Source: Flavobacteriaceae bacterium LYZ1037
GTDB taxonomy: Bacteria; Bacteroidota; Bacteroidia; Flavobacteriales; Flavobacteriaceae
Length of the DNA stretch: 64,000 bases
Assembly (NCBI GenBank): GCA_003144015.1
Contig: QFWS01000002.1
Location: forward strand, 434,001-498,000
Reading direction: 5' to 3'
This document shows, piece by piece, positions 27,625 to 36,869 of the stretch; position 1 is the first letter of the stretch, and each line of letters opens with the position of its first letter. The translations under genes were made by a program, and so were the position numbers. The notes beneath the pieces are model-generated. The model ran no database searches and had not been told where the DNA came from. It worked only from the letters and a program-made list of their open reading frames with translations.

Positions 27625-27630
27625 TAATAA

Positions 27631-28728
27631 ATGAGTCAAAATTCAAGCTCATTAAGTCAATTAGCGCTCCAGAAATTTAAACATGATTTTTGGGGCGTTT
27701 TTAGCTTTTGGTTTATTGTTTTAGTAGGTGTTATTTCTGTTTTTGCTTATGCATTTGCTCCAGATAATTCACAATATGCCAATCAGATGCATTTGTCAAT
27801 CCATTCTAAAAAACCAGGATTTAAAACGCAAATGTTAATTTTGCCTTCTTCTATTGAAAACAATCAAATTTTTTTTGACAAATTATTTTTTGGTAAAAAA
27901 AACACAGAAACAGAAATACCAATTTCATCATATCAGCTTCTAGATAATAAGCTGTTTTATAAAGAATATGCTTCAGATGGTCTTGAAGGTGCTGAAAAAG
28001 AATTGGTCTTAACCAATTTTAATTCAAAACAGATTGATGCTTTAATTCAAAACAAGACTTTTCTTTTTGGTACAGATAAATATGGTCGCGATTTATTGAG
28101 TAGAGTTTTAGTTGGTGCCAGAATTTCTTTTTTTATTGGTTTTGTGGCTGTTTTTATATCGTTAGTTATTGGCATTTTTATGGGAAGTATTGCAGGCTAT
28201 TTTGGTGGAAAGGTAGATGCCTTTATTATGTGGATAATAAATGTAACCTGGTCTATTCCAACCTTATTGCTAGTTATAGCCATTACTTTAGCTTTAGGTA
28301 AGGGGTTCTGGCAAGTGTTTATTGCAGTTGGATTAACCATGTGGGTTGAAGTTGCAAGAGTGGTAAGAGGACAAATTATTAGCGTGAAAGAAATGCAATA
28401 TGTAACAGCAGCAAGAGCTTTGGGTTTTAACGATTTTAGAATTATTACCAAACACATTCTGCCAAATATTATGGCTCCCGTTATTGTTATTTCTGCAGCT
28501 AATTTTGCTGCTGCTATTTTAATTGAGAGTGGTTTGAGTTTTTTAGGTATTGGTGCACAACCTCCAATGGCTAGTTGGGGAGCTATGATTAAAGACCATT
28601 ACAACTACATTATTTTAGGGAAGCCTTATCTAGCTTTAATTCCAGGATTTTGTATTATGAGTTTGGTTATGGCTTTTATGTTAATTGGTAATGCGCTGCG
28701 AGATGCGTTAGATGTGAAAAGCAGTTAG
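27631..28728 (+). CDS. ABC transporter permease, OppC/DppC type
   Basis: 365 residues. An N-terminal OppC_N-like helix (about 20-45) is followed by a roughly 100-residue periplasmic stretch. The binding-protein-dependent permease domain (about 160-360) has five helices and the EAA-type loop [38 protein letters not shown] just before it is the standard entry motif of DppC/OppC proteins. It would form one half of a peptide or nickel importer channel. Neither its partner permease nor the ATPases are adjacent, which is unusual for enteric bacteria but common in flavobacteria. It starts 6 bases after prc and its TAG overlaps the convergent engB stop by 4 bases. Confidence 0.88.
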   Translation: MSQNSSSLSQLALQKFKHDFWGVFSFWFIVLVGVISVFAYAFAPDNSQYANQMHLSIHSKKPGFKTQMLILPSSIENNQIFFDKLFFGKKNTETEIPISSYQLLDNKLFYKEYASDGLEGAEKELVLTNFNSKQIDALIQNKTFLFGTDKYGRDLLSRVLVGARISFFIGFVAVFISLVIGIFMGSIAGYFGGKVDAFIMWIINVTWSIPTLLLVIAITLALGKGFWQVFIAVGLTMWVEVARVVRGQIISVKEMQYVTAARALGFNDFRIITKHILPNIMAPVIVISAANFAAAILIESGLSFLGIGAQPPMASWGAMIKDHYNYIILGKPYLALIPGFCIMSLVMAFMLIGNALRDALDVKSS

Positions 28729-29330
28729 TCAAGCTTCATGTTGTTATTTAAATCATCAATATATTTTAAAACAGCCTCTTTCCCTATGTCTTTTGAAGAT
28801 GAGGTAATAAAATATTTAGGCATTTCTTCCCAAGTTTCTAAAAGAATATTTTTATAATCTTCAACATGATTTTCAATAGCTTTAGGTCTCAGCTTATCGG
28901 CTTTAGTGAAAATAATAGAGAATGGAATTCCGTTTTCACCCAACCATTGCATGAATTCTAAATCGATTGGTTGAGGTTGGTGTCTAATATCTACTAAAAC
29001 AAAAGCAGAAACTAATTGCTCTCGCAAATTAAAATATTGAGTAATAAATTTTTGAAATGTCTTTTTAGCACTCTTCGAAACTTTGGCATAACCATAACCA
29101 GGTAAATCGACTAAATACCAGGTTTTATTTATTAAGAAATGATTTATAAGTTGAGTTTTTCCTGGTCTACCGGAAGTTTTTGCAAGACTTTTTCTGCTTG
29201 TTAGCATATTGATTAATGACGATTTCCCGACATTACTTCTACCAATAAACGCATATTCAGGAATAAGATTTTTTGGACATTTAGCAACATCAGAATTGCT
29301 CATTACAAATTCTGCCGATTTTATTTCCAT
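28725..29330 (-). CDS. engB: Ribosome biogenesis GTPase YsxC/EngB
   Basis: 201 residues, the usual length of EngB. The GTPase motifs are G1 GRSNVGKS at 30-37, the G2 region around SGRPGKTQ, G3 DLPGYGYA, G4 TKADKL and G5 ITSSSKD. The protein assists late assembly of the 50S ribosomal subunit and is essential in many bacteria. It lies 48 bases downstream of the alpha/beta hydrolase on the same strand and may share its transcript. The shared 4-base TTAG with the permease stop leaves no room for a terminator. Confidence 0.96.
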   Translation of the reverse strand: MEIKSAEFVMSNSDVAKCPKNLIPEYAFIGRSNVGKSSLINMLTSRKSLAKTSGRPGKTQLINHFLINKTWYLVDLPGYGYAKVSKSAKKTFQKFITQYFNLREQLVSAFVLVDIRHQPQPIDLEFMQWLGENGIPFSIIFTKADKLRPKAIENHVEDYKNILLETWEEMPKYFITSSSKDIGKEAVLKYIDDLNNNMKLD

Positions 29331-29378
29331 AATAATGTTCTGTGAAATTGAAAAGATCTTCTTTAACGTTTTTCTTTT

Positions 29379-30143
29379 TTAGAAGTTTCTTTTCTTAAGC
29401 CAACTTTCTAAAATTTTATTAAACTCATCTGGGTGTTCCATCATAGCAGCATGCCCACATTTATCTATCCAGAACAATTCGGAATCTGGTAGAAGCTCAT
29501 TGAATTCTTCAGCGACATCTGGTGGTGTCACAGAATCGTTTTTTCCCCAAATAATACAAGTAGGAGTTTTCATTTTTGGTAAGTCTTTAGCCATGTTGTG
29601 TCTTATGGCACTTTTAGCAATGGCTAAGGTTTTTATAAGTTTGTTTCTATCATTTACTGTTTCATAAACTTCATCAACAATTTCTTTAGTTGCAACTTCG
29701 GGATCGTAAAATACGTCTTGAGCTTTCTTTTTTATTACTTCGTAATCACTTCTCTTAGTGTAACCGCCACCCATTGCACTTTCGTACAAACCAGAACTTC
29801 CAGTAATTATTAAGGCTTTTACCTTTTTTGGATATTGTTTTGTGTAATATAAACCAATATGTCCTCCTAAAGAATTCCCTAATAATATAACATCATCGAA
29901 GCCTTTAAACTCAATGAATTCATGTAAATATTTAGCAAAACTTTTAACATTGGTTTTTAGTAAAGACATTGTGTAGATTGGTAATTCAGGAATAATTACT
30001 TTATAGCCTATTGCGCTGAAGTGTTTGGTAACAGATTCAAAATTACTTAATCCTCCCATTAATCCATGTAACACAATAATTGGTGTTCCTTCTCCAACTT
30101 CAATATATCTAAAATCTTTTTCCGTTTTTAATCTATGCGCCAT
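29379..30143 (-). CDS. Alpha/beta hydrolase
   Basis: 254 residues from the ATG at 30143. A longer frame starts at an ATG at 30191, but a perfect -7 promoter box lies between the two, so the shorter start is preferred. Alpha/beta-hydrolase features: an oxyanion-hole HGLMGG near residue 26, nucleophile Ser in LLGNSLGGHIG, acid residue in WGKNDSVTP, and the catalytic His in KCGHAAMMEHP. It has no signal peptide with this start, so it is cytoplasmic. The substrate (an ester, thioester or C-C bond of a small molecule) cannot be read from the sequence. Confidence 0.83.
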   Translation of the reverse strand: MAHRLKTEKDFRYIEVGEGTPIIVLHGLMGGLSNFESVTKHFSAIGYKVIIPELPIYTMSLLKTNVKSFAKYLHEFIEFKGFDDVILLGNSLGGHIGLYYTKQYPKKVKALIITGSSGLYESAMGGGYTKRSDYEVIKKKAQDVFYDPEVATKEIVDEVYETVNDRNKLIKTLAIAKSAIRHNMAKDLPKMKTPTCIIWGKNDSVTPPDVAEEFNELLPDSELFWIDKCGHAAMMEHPDEFNKILESWLKKRNF

Positions 30144-30169
30144 TAAGTAGTAAGTCTTTACAATAAAAA

Positions 30170-30177
30170 CAAATATA
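30170..30177 (-). promoter_or_regulatory. -7 promoter element for the alpha/beta hydrolase
   Basis: TATATTTG on the minus strand is a full match to TAnnTTTG, 27 bases before the ATG at 30143. It excludes the upstream in-frame ATG at 30191 as the start of translation on this transcript. Confidence 0.5.
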
Positions 30178-30360
30178 GGTAAATCATTCATAATATATCC
30201 ATATAAATTTTATGGGATTCAAATGTCTTATAAATGAGATATTAACAAGCTGTTGATTAGATTTCTTTAAAAGTGTAACCTGTTAATTTTGAGGCTCTAA
30301 AAAAATATAATTTCAGGTAATACCGAATAAATCATGCTGTTAATCGAAAATTTATCAACA

Positions 30361-30390
30361 AAGTGGTAGAATGTGGTAAAATGTGGTATA
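30361..30390 (+). promoter_or_regulatory. MraZ operator: three 10-bp repeats
   Basis: GTGGTA occurs three times with exact 10-bp spacing (30363, 30373, 30383), within units AAGTGGTAGA, ATGTGGTAAA and ATGTGGTATA. Known MraZ operators are helically phased GTG(G)-type repeats upstream of mraZ, so this is very likely the autoregulatory site of the dcw cluster. The repeats end 8 bases before the TATATTTG box, covering the -33 region, which fits repression. Confidence 0.8.
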
Positions 30391-30398
30391 TTTTTCAA

Positions 30399-30406
30399 TA
30401 TATTTG
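30399..30406 (+). promoter_or_regulatory. -7 promoter element of the dcw cluster
   Basis: TATATTTG matches the flavobacterial -7 consensus fully and lies 33 bases before the mraZ TTG start, immediately downstream of the MraZ operator repeats. Confidence 0.55.
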
Positions 30407-30438
30407 AATCTTAAACACAAAATTGATAACGGAACCCT

Positions 30439-30906
30439 TTGAACTCATTAATAGGAACATACGAATGTAAAGTAGATGCTAAAGGAAGGCTTATGCTTCC
30501 TGCTGCATTAAAAAAGCAATTGGCTCCTGTTTTACAAAATGGGTTTGTTTTAAAACGAGCTGTTTTTCAGCCATGTTTAGAATTGTATCCAATGGCTGAA
30601 TGGGAGGCTTTAATGCAAAACATCAATAAGCTTAACAGGTTTAAGAAAAAGAATAACGATTTCATCCGACGTTTTACAGCTGGAGTAAAAGTTGTAGAAG
30701 TTGATGCTACTGGTCGTTTATTGGTTCCAAAAGATTTAGTGGCTTTTGCAGGTATTTCAAAAGAGATTGTGGTTTCGTCTGCAATTAATATTGTTGAGAT
30801 ATGGGATAAAGACAGGTACGAACAAGCTATTGATGACGCTACTGGTGATTTTGCAGATTTAGCTGAAGAAGTTATGGGACAAGATGACGAGCATGGAATA
30901 TCATAA
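30439..30906 (+). CDS. mraZ: Transcriptional regulator MraZ
   Basis: 155 residues with a TTG start: the family N-terminus (LIGTYECKVDAKGRLMLPAALKKQL) begins only a few residues in and no ATG or GTG is available. Two SpoVT/AbrB-like swapped-hairpin repeats are visible, the first at about 5-50 and the second at about 78-125 (VVEVDATGRLLVPKDLVAFAG). MraZ forms ring-shaped oligomers that bind phased GTG repeats and repress the division and cell-wall cluster it heads. The three operator repeats directly upstream support self-regulation here. The rsmH start overlaps its 3' end. Confidence 0.96.
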   Translation: MNSLIGTYECKVDAKGRLMLPAALKKQLAPVLQNGFVLKRAVFQPCLELYPMAEWEALMQNINKLNRFKKKNNDFIRRFTAGVKVVEVDATGRLLVPKDLVAFAGISKEIVVSSAINIVEIWDKDRYEQAIDDATGDFADLAEEVMGQDDEHGIS

Positions 30907-31789
30907 TCCAGTTTTATTAAAAGAAACCGTTGATGGTTTGAACATCGTTAAAGATGGTGTCTATGTAGATGTCACCTTTGGAGGTGGAGGTCATAGTAGA
31001 GAGATTTTGAAAAGACTTGGGGAGAAAGGAAGACTCTTTGCTTTCGATCAAGATGCTGATGCGCTTGAAAATAAAATTGACGATGAGCGTTTCACCTTAA
31101 TCCATGAAAACTTCAGATTTATTAAAAGGTTTTTGAGGTTTTATGGTGTTAAAAAAGTGGATGGCATTTTAGCTGATTTTGGTGTGTCTTCACATCAATT
31201 TGATGTTGCAGAGAGAGGTTTTTCAACGAGGTTTGAAGCCGATTTAGATATGCGAATGAATCAACAAAGTAAGCTTTCAGCTTATCATGTAGTTAATGAA
31301 TATAGCGAAGAGCAACTTAAAGATGTTTTGATGCAGTATGGCGAATTAAGATCTGCTCCAGCAATGGCAAGTTTAATAATTTCAAATAGAGCTGTTGAAC
31401 CAATTAAAACCAGTGAACAGTTAAAAGGTATTCTAAAGAAATTTTTGCCACCAAAACACGAAAATAAAGTGTTGGCACAAATATATCAAGCTATCAGAAT
31501 AGAAGTAAATCAAGAGATTGAAGCGTTAAAAGAGCTTTTGTTGCAAACACCAGATTTGTTAAATAAAGATGGTCGATTAAGTGTTATTTCATATCACTCT
31601 TTAGAAGATAGATTGGTAAAACGATTTATTAGGAATGGCTTATTTGAAGGAGAACCAGAAAGAGATGTTTTTGGAAATTTTGAAGTGCCATTAAAAAAAG
31701 TAGGAGGATTGGTGGTTCCAAGTAAAGAAGAAATAAAAATAAATAATAGAGCACGAAGTGCCAAGTTAAGAATTGCTGAAAAATTATAA
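30884..31789 (+). CDS. rsmH: 16S rRNA m4C1402 methyltransferase RsmH
   Basis: 301 residues. The SAM-dependent methyltransferase core carries GVYVDVTFGGGGHSREIL near the N-terminus, FAFDQDADAL, and GILADFGVSSHQFD. The conserved VISYHSLEDRLVKRFIR and late NNRARSAKLRIAE stretches follow. It methylates N4 of C1402 in 16S rRNA, fine-tuning the P site, and is the standard second gene of dcw clusters. The start could be 30884 or the ATG three codons later (30893); both overlap the mraZ end by about 20 bases. Its stop is immediately followed by the ftsL ATG. Confidence 0.96.
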   Translation: MTSMEYHNPVLLKETVDGLNIVKDGVYVDVTFGGGGHSREILKRLGEKGRLFAFDQDADALENKIDDERFTLIHENFRFIKRFLRFYGVKKVDGILADFGVSSHQFDVAERGFSTRFEADLDMRMNQQSKLSAYHVVNEYSEEQLKDVLMQYGELRSAPAMASLIISNRAVEPIKTSEQLKGILKKFLPPKHENKVLAQIYQAIRIEVNQEIEALKELLLQTPDLLNKDGRLSVISYHSLEDRLVKRFIRNGLFEGEPERDVFGNFEVPLKKVGGLVVPSKEEIKINNRARSAKLRIAEKL

Positions 31790-32107
31790 ATGAAGAAAGG
31801 GATTCTAAATATATTAAAGGGAACATTCCTAGTTAATGATGATGCATTTAAAAACTGGCGTATGATTCTATTTGTTTCTTCATTGGCGTTAATTATGATA
31901 GCTAGTTCGCATAGTGCAGATAAAAAAGTACATGAAATAGCCAGATTGAATAATGAAGCAAAAGAATTGCGATCGGCATTTGTAGATGGAAGAAAAAAGC
32001 TCATGGAGCTCAAAAAAGAATCAATGGTAGAATTGAAAATGAAAGAAAAAGGCTTAGCCATATCGGAGATTCCACCAACAAAAATTAAAGTTAAACCTCA
32101 AAATTAG
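31790..32107 (+). CDS. ftsL: FtsL-like cell division protein
   Basis: 105 residues with the topology of FtsL: a short basic cytoplasmic N-terminus, one membrane helix (about 24-42, MILFVSSLALIMIASSHS), then a periplasmic coiled-coil-like segment rich in Lys, Glu and Leu (ARLNNEAKELRSAFVDGRKKLMELKKE). FtsL sequences diverge strongly, so the call rests on topology and on position between rsmH and ftsI. It would link FtsQ with the FtsW/FtsI synthase in the divisome. It follows rsmH without a gap and is 6 bases from ftsI. Confidence 0.85.
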   Translation: MKKGILNILKGTFLVNDDAFKNWRMILFVSSLALIMIASSHSADKKVHEIARLNNEAKELRSAFVDGRKKLMELKKESMVELKMKEKGLAISEIPPTKIKVKPQN

Positions 32108-32113
32108 TTCAGC

Positions 32114-34120
32114 TTGGCAGTAAACGAGAAGAACATATTAAACCGATTGTATTTTTTAGCAGGATGTATGTTCATCTTCGCTCTAGCAGTTGTGTTTAAA
32201 CTTTTGAGTATTCAGTTTGTTCAAGGTGATAAGTATAGAGAATTGGCCGAAGAACGAACTATTAAAAATGTAGTTATCCCAGCAAATAGAGGTAATGTGT
32301 ACTCTATTAATGGGAATTTACTAGCAACGTCCATTCCTAAATACGATATTCGAATAGATGCTATAACACCAAGTTCTGCAACTTTTGAAAAATATTTGAA
32401 ACCATTATCAGACTCACTTTCAAAATTTTCGAAAAAACCATCTTCATATTATCAAAAAGAAATTAGAAAAGCCAGAGTAAATAAAAACAGATACTATCTC
32501 TTAGCAAGAGATATTGGATATTCAGATTATATAAGAATTAGAAATTTCCCATTATTAAATCTTGGAGCTTATAAAGGGGGATTGATTGTAGAACAGACCA
32601 CAAAAAGAGAACATCCAATGGGAGGTGTGGCAGAACGCACTATTGGTTACGAGCGCTTTGATGAAGCAGGAAATGTTACAAGGCCTGGAATTGATGGTGC
32701 CTTTGGTGTTAAATATCTTCGAGGTACAGATGGTTTGAGGTTAAAACAGAAAATTGGTAATGGACAATGGAAACCCATTGCAGACTATAACCAAGTGGAG
32801 CCACAAGATGGATACGATTTATATACAACAATAAGCGTTAATATTCAAGACATCGCGCATAATGCCTTGTTGCAACAATTAGAATATTACGAAGCTGAAC
32901 ATGGTTGCGTGGTTGTTATGGAAGTGGCTACTGGTGAGATTCGAGCAATTTCAAATTTAGGCAGAACAGAAAAAGGGTCTTATTACGAGAAATTGAATTA
33001 CGCTGTTGGTGAGTCTCACGAACCTGGTTCTACCTTCAAGGTTATGGCTTTAATGGCAGTTTTAGAAGATAAATTAGTAGATACATCAACGGTTGTAGAC
33101 ACTAAAAATGGAGTAAAAACTTTTTACGGACGAAAAATTAGAGATTCTAAGCATGGTGGTTATGGAAAAATTTCAGTTGCTAGAGCTTTAGAAGTGTCTT
33201 CAAATATTGGATTGGCAACAATTATTGATGAAGCATATTCTAAAAATCCGGAAAAGTTTCTTAACCGTTTAAAAAGCTGGAATTTAGATAAACCATTAGG
33301 CTTACCAATTTTAGGAGAAGGAAAGCCTAAAATATATGAGCCTGGTCATCCAAAATGGAGTAAAAATGCCTTGCCTTCTATGTCTTATGGCTATAATTTA
33401 GATATAACACCATTACAGACTTTAACATTCTATAATGCCATTGCAAATAATGGTGTTATGGTAAAACCTAAATTCATTAAAGAAGTAAGAGAGTTAAATA
33501 AACAAATTGAAACTTTCGAAAGAACGATAATTAACAATAAAATATGCTCCGATAAAACCATCAAGGAAATGCAAGAGATTCTTAAGAATGTGGTTGTTCG
33601 TGGTACAGGAAAATCTTTGTATTCGCCATATTTTTCTATGGCAGGAAAAACAGGAACAGCTCAAACTGAGTATTGGATGGAAGATTGGGATAAAAACCCA
33701 AGATATGTGTCGTCTTTTGCTGGTTATTTTCCAGCTGAGAATCCGAAATATTCTTGCATTGTTATCATTCATAAGCCAAGTACAAAAAAAGGATATTATG
33801 GAGCAGATGTTTCTGGTCCAGTCTTTAAACGTATCGCACAAAAAATATTTACCGACACCCCAATAATTGACGAGGTAAACTCACTAAATGTCAAAGATAT
33901 AGAGGCAGAAAAAGAGTTTGATAGTTATTATTCAACAGCTCAAACTTATAAAACCATTATGCCAAATGTAATTGGATTGCCTTTAATGGATGCGCTTGCA
34001 CTTTTAGAAAACATGGGATTGAAAGTGCAAATCCAAGGAATTGGAATCGTAAAGTCTCAATCTTTAGATAAAGGATTAAAAGTTAAGAAGAATCAAACAA
34101 TTGTTATTCAGGCCTCATGA
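32114..34120 (+). CDS. ftsI: Division transpeptidase FtsI (PBP3) with PASTA domain
   Basis: 668 residues from a TTG start. An N-terminal membrane helix (about 8-28) is followed by the PBP dimerisation/pedestal domain and the transpeptidase domain. Active-site motifs: SxxK at about Ser305 (EPGSTFKVM), SSN near 362 (VSSNIGLA) and KTG near 512 (AGKTGTAQ). A single PASTA domain closes the protein (about 615-668, IMPNVIGLPLMDALALLENMGL). FtsI cross-links septal peptidoglycan with FtsW. The C-terminal PASTA domain is normal for Bacteroidetes but absent from E. coli FtsI. The stop overlaps murE in ATGA. Confidence 0.95.
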   Translation: MAVNEKNILNRLYFLAGCMFIFALAVVFKLLSIQFVQGDKYRELAEERTIKNVVIPANRGNVYSINGNLLATSIPKYDIRIDAITPSSATFEKYLKPLSDSLSKFSKKPSSYYQKEIRKARVNKNRYYLLARDIGYSDYIRIRNFPLLNLGAYKGGLIVEQTTKREHPMGGVAERTIGYERFDEAGNVTRPGIDGAFGVKYLRGTDGLRLKQKIGNGQWKPIADYNQVEPQDGYDLYTTISVNIQDIAHNALLQQLEYYEAEHGCVVVMEVATGEIRAISNLGRTEKGSYYEKLNYAVGESHEPGSTFKVMALMAVLEDKLVDTSTVVDTKNGVKTFYGRKIRDSKHGGYGKISVARALEVSSNIGLATIIDEAYSKNPEKFLNRLKSWNLDKPLGLPILGEGKPKIYEPGHPKWSKNALPSMSYGYNLDITPLQTLTFYNAIANNGVMVKPKFIKEVRELNKQIETFERTIINNKICSDKTIKEMQEILKNVVVRGTGKSLYSPYFSMAGKTGTAQTEYWMEDWDKNPRYVSSFAGYFPAENPKYSCIVIIHKPSTKKGYYGADVSGPVFKRIAQKIFTDTPIIDEVNSLNVKDIEAEKEFDSYYSTAQTYKTIMPNVIGLPLMDALALLENMGLKVQIQGIGIVKSQSLDKGLKVKKNQTIVIQAS

Positions 34121-35580
34121 TGACACTAAAAGACATATTATATAAAGTAAACCTCAATGCTGTTGTTGGGAGCACAAGTGTGTCTGTTAAAAATATCAAT
34201 TTCGATTCTAGAAGCATTTCTATAAACGATGTTTTTGTAGCCATCAAGGGAACTGTTTCTAATGGACATGAGTTTATCGATACAGCTATCAATCAAGGAG
34301 CAGTTGGCATTATTTGCGAAAAGCTTCCACAGAATATACAAGAAGGAATTACTTATGTTGTAGTAGATAGTGCTTCAAGAGCCTTGGCTATTATGGCTTC
34401 AAACTTTTATAAGAATCCTTCCGAAAACTTAAAGCTTGTTGGGGTAACTGGTACGAATGGAAAAACCACAATTGCCTCATTGCTATACCAGTTATTTAAA
34501 AAGGCAGGATTTAAAGTTGGATTATTATCAACTGTAAAAATTATGGTGGATAATAAAGAATACAAGGCAACGCATACCACGCCAGATTCTTTAACTATAA
34601 ATAAGTATTTAAAGGAAATGAATGATGAAGGTGTTGACTTCTGTTTTATGGAAGTAAGCTCTCATGGCATTCATCAAAATAGAACTGAAGGCTTGCAATT
34701 TGAAGGAGGTATTTTTACCAACCTATCTCACGATCATTTAGATTATCACGATACGTTTGCTGAATATAGAGATGTAAAAAAATCGTTTTTCGATAAGTTG
34801 CCGACTTCAGCATTTGCATTGGTAAATGTTGATGATAAAAATGGCTTGATGATGCTTCAAAATACCAAAGCGAAGAAGTTAACATATGCACTAAAAGGGT
34901 ATGCCGATTATCGAGCTCAAATTTTAGAAAACCAATTAAATGGCTTGTTGCTTAAAATAAATGAAAGCGAAGTCTGGACTAGATTAATTGGGAATTTCAA
35001 TGCATATAACGTCTTAGCTATTTATGCTACTGCTGAATTATTAGGTTTAGAAAAGGTTGAAAACTTAAGAATTATTAGTGAATTAGAAAGTGTAGCTGGA
35101 AGATTTCAATATCTCATATCAGATGAAAAAATAACGGCCATTGTAGATTATGCGCATACACCAGATGCATTAAAAAATGTATTGGAAACCATTAATAGTA
35201 TTCGAACTAAAAATGAAGAGTTAATTACTGTTTTTGGTTGTGGTGGCAATAGAGATAAAACTAAACGTCCAAAGATGGGGCATATTGCTTCGGCTTTAAG
35301 TACTAAAGTGATTATTACTAGTGATAACCCTAGAAATGAAATTCCGGAAACCATTATAGATGATATTGAAAAAGGTATTGAACCTCAAAATTTTAAAAAA
35401 ATTGTTTCGATAACCGATAGAAAACAAGCCATAAAAACTGCCTGTCAGATGGCAAGCCCAAACGATATCATTCTAATAGCAGGTAAGGGTCATGAAACAT
35501 ATCAAGAAATTAAAGGCGAAAGATTTGATTTTGACGATTTTAAAATAGTACAAGAATTTTTAAAACAATTACAAAAATAA
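34117..35580 (+). CDS. murE: UDP-MurNAc-tripeptide synthetase MurE (meso-DAP type)
   Basis: 487 residues with the three Mur-ligase domains. The ATP-binding loop [10 protein letters not shown] is at about 109-118. The central domain includes the [13 protein letters not shown] region and the carbamylated-lysine area. The C-terminal domain carries ITSDNPRNE near 400-408. The DNPR signature marks enzymes that add meso-diaminopimelate rather than lysine, so the cell wall is predicted to be A1-gamma DAP type. It begins within the ftsI stop (ATGA) and ends one base before mraY. Two tandem ATGs at 34117 and 34120 are equally possible starts. Confidence 0.96.
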   Translation: MMTLKDILYKVNLNAVVGSTSVSVKNINFDSRSISINDVFVAIKGTVSNGHEFIDTAINQGAVGIICEKLPQNIQEGITYVVVDSASRALAIMASNFYKNPSENLKLVGVTGTNGKTTIASLLYQLFKKAGFKVGLLSTVKIMVDNKEYKATHTTPDSLTINKYLKEMNDEGVDFCFMEVSSHGIHQNRTEGLQFEGGIFTNLSHDHLDYHDTFAEYRDVKKSFFDKLPTSAFALVNVDDKNGLMMLQNTKAKKLTYALKGYADYRAQILENQLNGLLLKINESEVWTRLIGNFNAYNVLAIYATAELLGLEKVENLRIISELESVAGRFQYLISDEKITAIVDYAHTPDALKNVLETINSIRTKNEELITVFGCGGNRDKTKRPKMGHIASALSTKVIITSDNPRNEIPETIIDDIEKGIEPQNFKKIVSITDRKQAIKTACQMASPNDIILIAGKGHETYQEIKGERFDFDDFKIVQEFLKQLQK

Positions 35581-35581
35581 T

Positions 35582-36823
35582 ATGCTGTATTACCTATTCG
35601 AATATTTAGACACGCATTTCCAAATTCCTGGAGCAAGACTCTTTGGTTATATAACCTTTAGAGCTGCTATGGCAATTATTTTGTCGTTGTTAATATCTAC
35701 CATATTCGGAAAACGCATTATTAAATATTTACAAAAACAGCAAGTAGGAGAAACCATTAGAGACCTTGGTTTGGAGGGTCAAGTAGAAAAAGCAGGAACT
35801 CCAACTATGGGAGGAATTATTATTATTCTTGCAACACTTATACCAGTGTTGTTACTCGCTAGGTTGGAAAATATTTATGTGATTCTGCTTATTGTTACAA
35901 CCCTTTGGATGGGTACTATAGGTTTTATCGATGATTATATTAAAAAATTCAAAAAAGATAAGGAAGGATTAAAAGGAAAGTTCAAAGTGCTAGGTCAAGT
36001 TGGTTTAGGGATTATTGTTGGAACCACTTTATATTTTCATCCAGATGTTACATTAAAAGAAAAGTTGCCTATAGCACAACAACAGGAAATATTAGCTGCA
36101 AACCCTAAAGTGGAGTCTTCAAAATTATTTCAAGATGAAGAACGTTCAACAAAGACAACTATACCTTTTGTAAAGTCTAATGAATTCGATTATGCTGAAA
36201 TTATTTCATGGGTCAATCCGGAATGGGCTAAATACGCTTGGATTATTTTCATTCCAATCGTTATTTTCATTATTACAGCCGTTTCAAATGGGGCCAATTT
36301 AACAGATGGTATAGATGGACTTGCAGCAGGAACTTCAGCCATAATTGTGTTAACGCTTGGGATCTTTGCTTGGGTTTCGGGTAACATCATTTTTTCAGAT
36401 TATCTCAACATCATGTACATACCAAGAGTAGAGGAAATCACCATTTATATAGCTGCTTTTGTAGGAGCTTTAATAGGGTTTTTGTGGTACAATACTTATC
36501 CAGCGCAAGTGTTTATGGGAGATACAGGAAGTTTAACAATTGGCGGTATTATAGCGGTTATAGCTGTTGCAGTTAGAAAAGAATGGCTTATTCCTGTGTT
36601 GTGTGGTATTTTTTTAGCAGAGAATTTATCAGTAGTCATGCAGGTAAGTTGGTTTAAATACACCAAAAAGAAATATGGTGAAGGCAGACGTATTTTTAAA
36701 ATGTCGCCTTTGCATCATCATTATCAAAAATCAGGATACCATGAAAGTAAAATAGTGACAAGGTTTTGGATTGTAGGAATCCTATTGGCTATTATTTCCA
36801 TTGTTACATTGAAGATTAGATAA
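35582..36823 (+). CDS. mraY: Phospho-MurNAc-pentapeptide translocase MraY
   Basis: 413 residues with about ten membrane helices. Visible active-site blocks are GTPTMGG near 78, [23 protein letters not shown] near 117, [12 protein letters not shown] near 239, [11 protein letters not shown] near 313, and [15 protein letters not shown] near 377. It transfers phospho-MurNAc-pentapeptide to undecaprenyl phosphate, forming lipid I. It is about 50 residues longer than E. coli MraY because of a hydrophilic periplasmic insert (about 155-205, [15 protein letters not shown]...), a Bacteroidetes trait. A short REP-like repeat separates it from murD. Confidence 0.96.
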   Translation: MLYYLFEYLDTHFQIPGARLFGYITFRAAMAIILSLLISTIFGKRIIKYLQKQQVGETIRDLGLEGQVEKAGTPTMGGIIIILATLIPVLLLARLENIYVILLIVTTLWMGTIGFIDDYIKKFKKDKEGLKGKFKVLGQVGLGIIVGTTLYFHPDVTLKEKLPIAQQQEILAANPKVESSKLFQDEERSTKTTIPFVKSNEFDYAEIISWVNPEWAKYAWIIFIPIVIFIITAVSNGANLTDGIDGLAAGTSAIIVLTLGIFAWVSGNIIFSDYLNIMYIPRVEEITIYIAAFVGALIGFLWYNTYPAQVFMGDTGSLTIGGIIAVIAVAVRKEWLIPVLCGIFLAENLSVVMQVSWFKYTKKKYGEGRRIFKMSPLHHHYQKSGYHESKIVTRFWIVGILLAIISIVTLKIR

Positions 36824-36829
36824 AGTTTT

Positions 36830-36858
36830 GTTATGCTGAGCTTGTCGAAGCATCTCAA
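36830..36858. repeat. REP-like intergenic element between mraY and murD
   Basis: ATGCTGAGCTTGTCGAAGCAT with flanking TCTCA is a short imperfect hairpin (GCTT-GTCG-AAGC core) of the 'CTGAGCTTGTCGAAG' type that is scattered through Bacteroidetes genomes. It fills nearly the whole 46-base gap inside the dcw cluster. Confidence 0.65.
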
Positions 36859-36869
36859 AATATAAAAGA

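Noticed and set aside
31594-32061. A 155-residue minus-strand frame opposite rsmH/ftsL
   Set aside because: Shadow of two well-supported genes; its composition reflects antisense of AT-rich codons.
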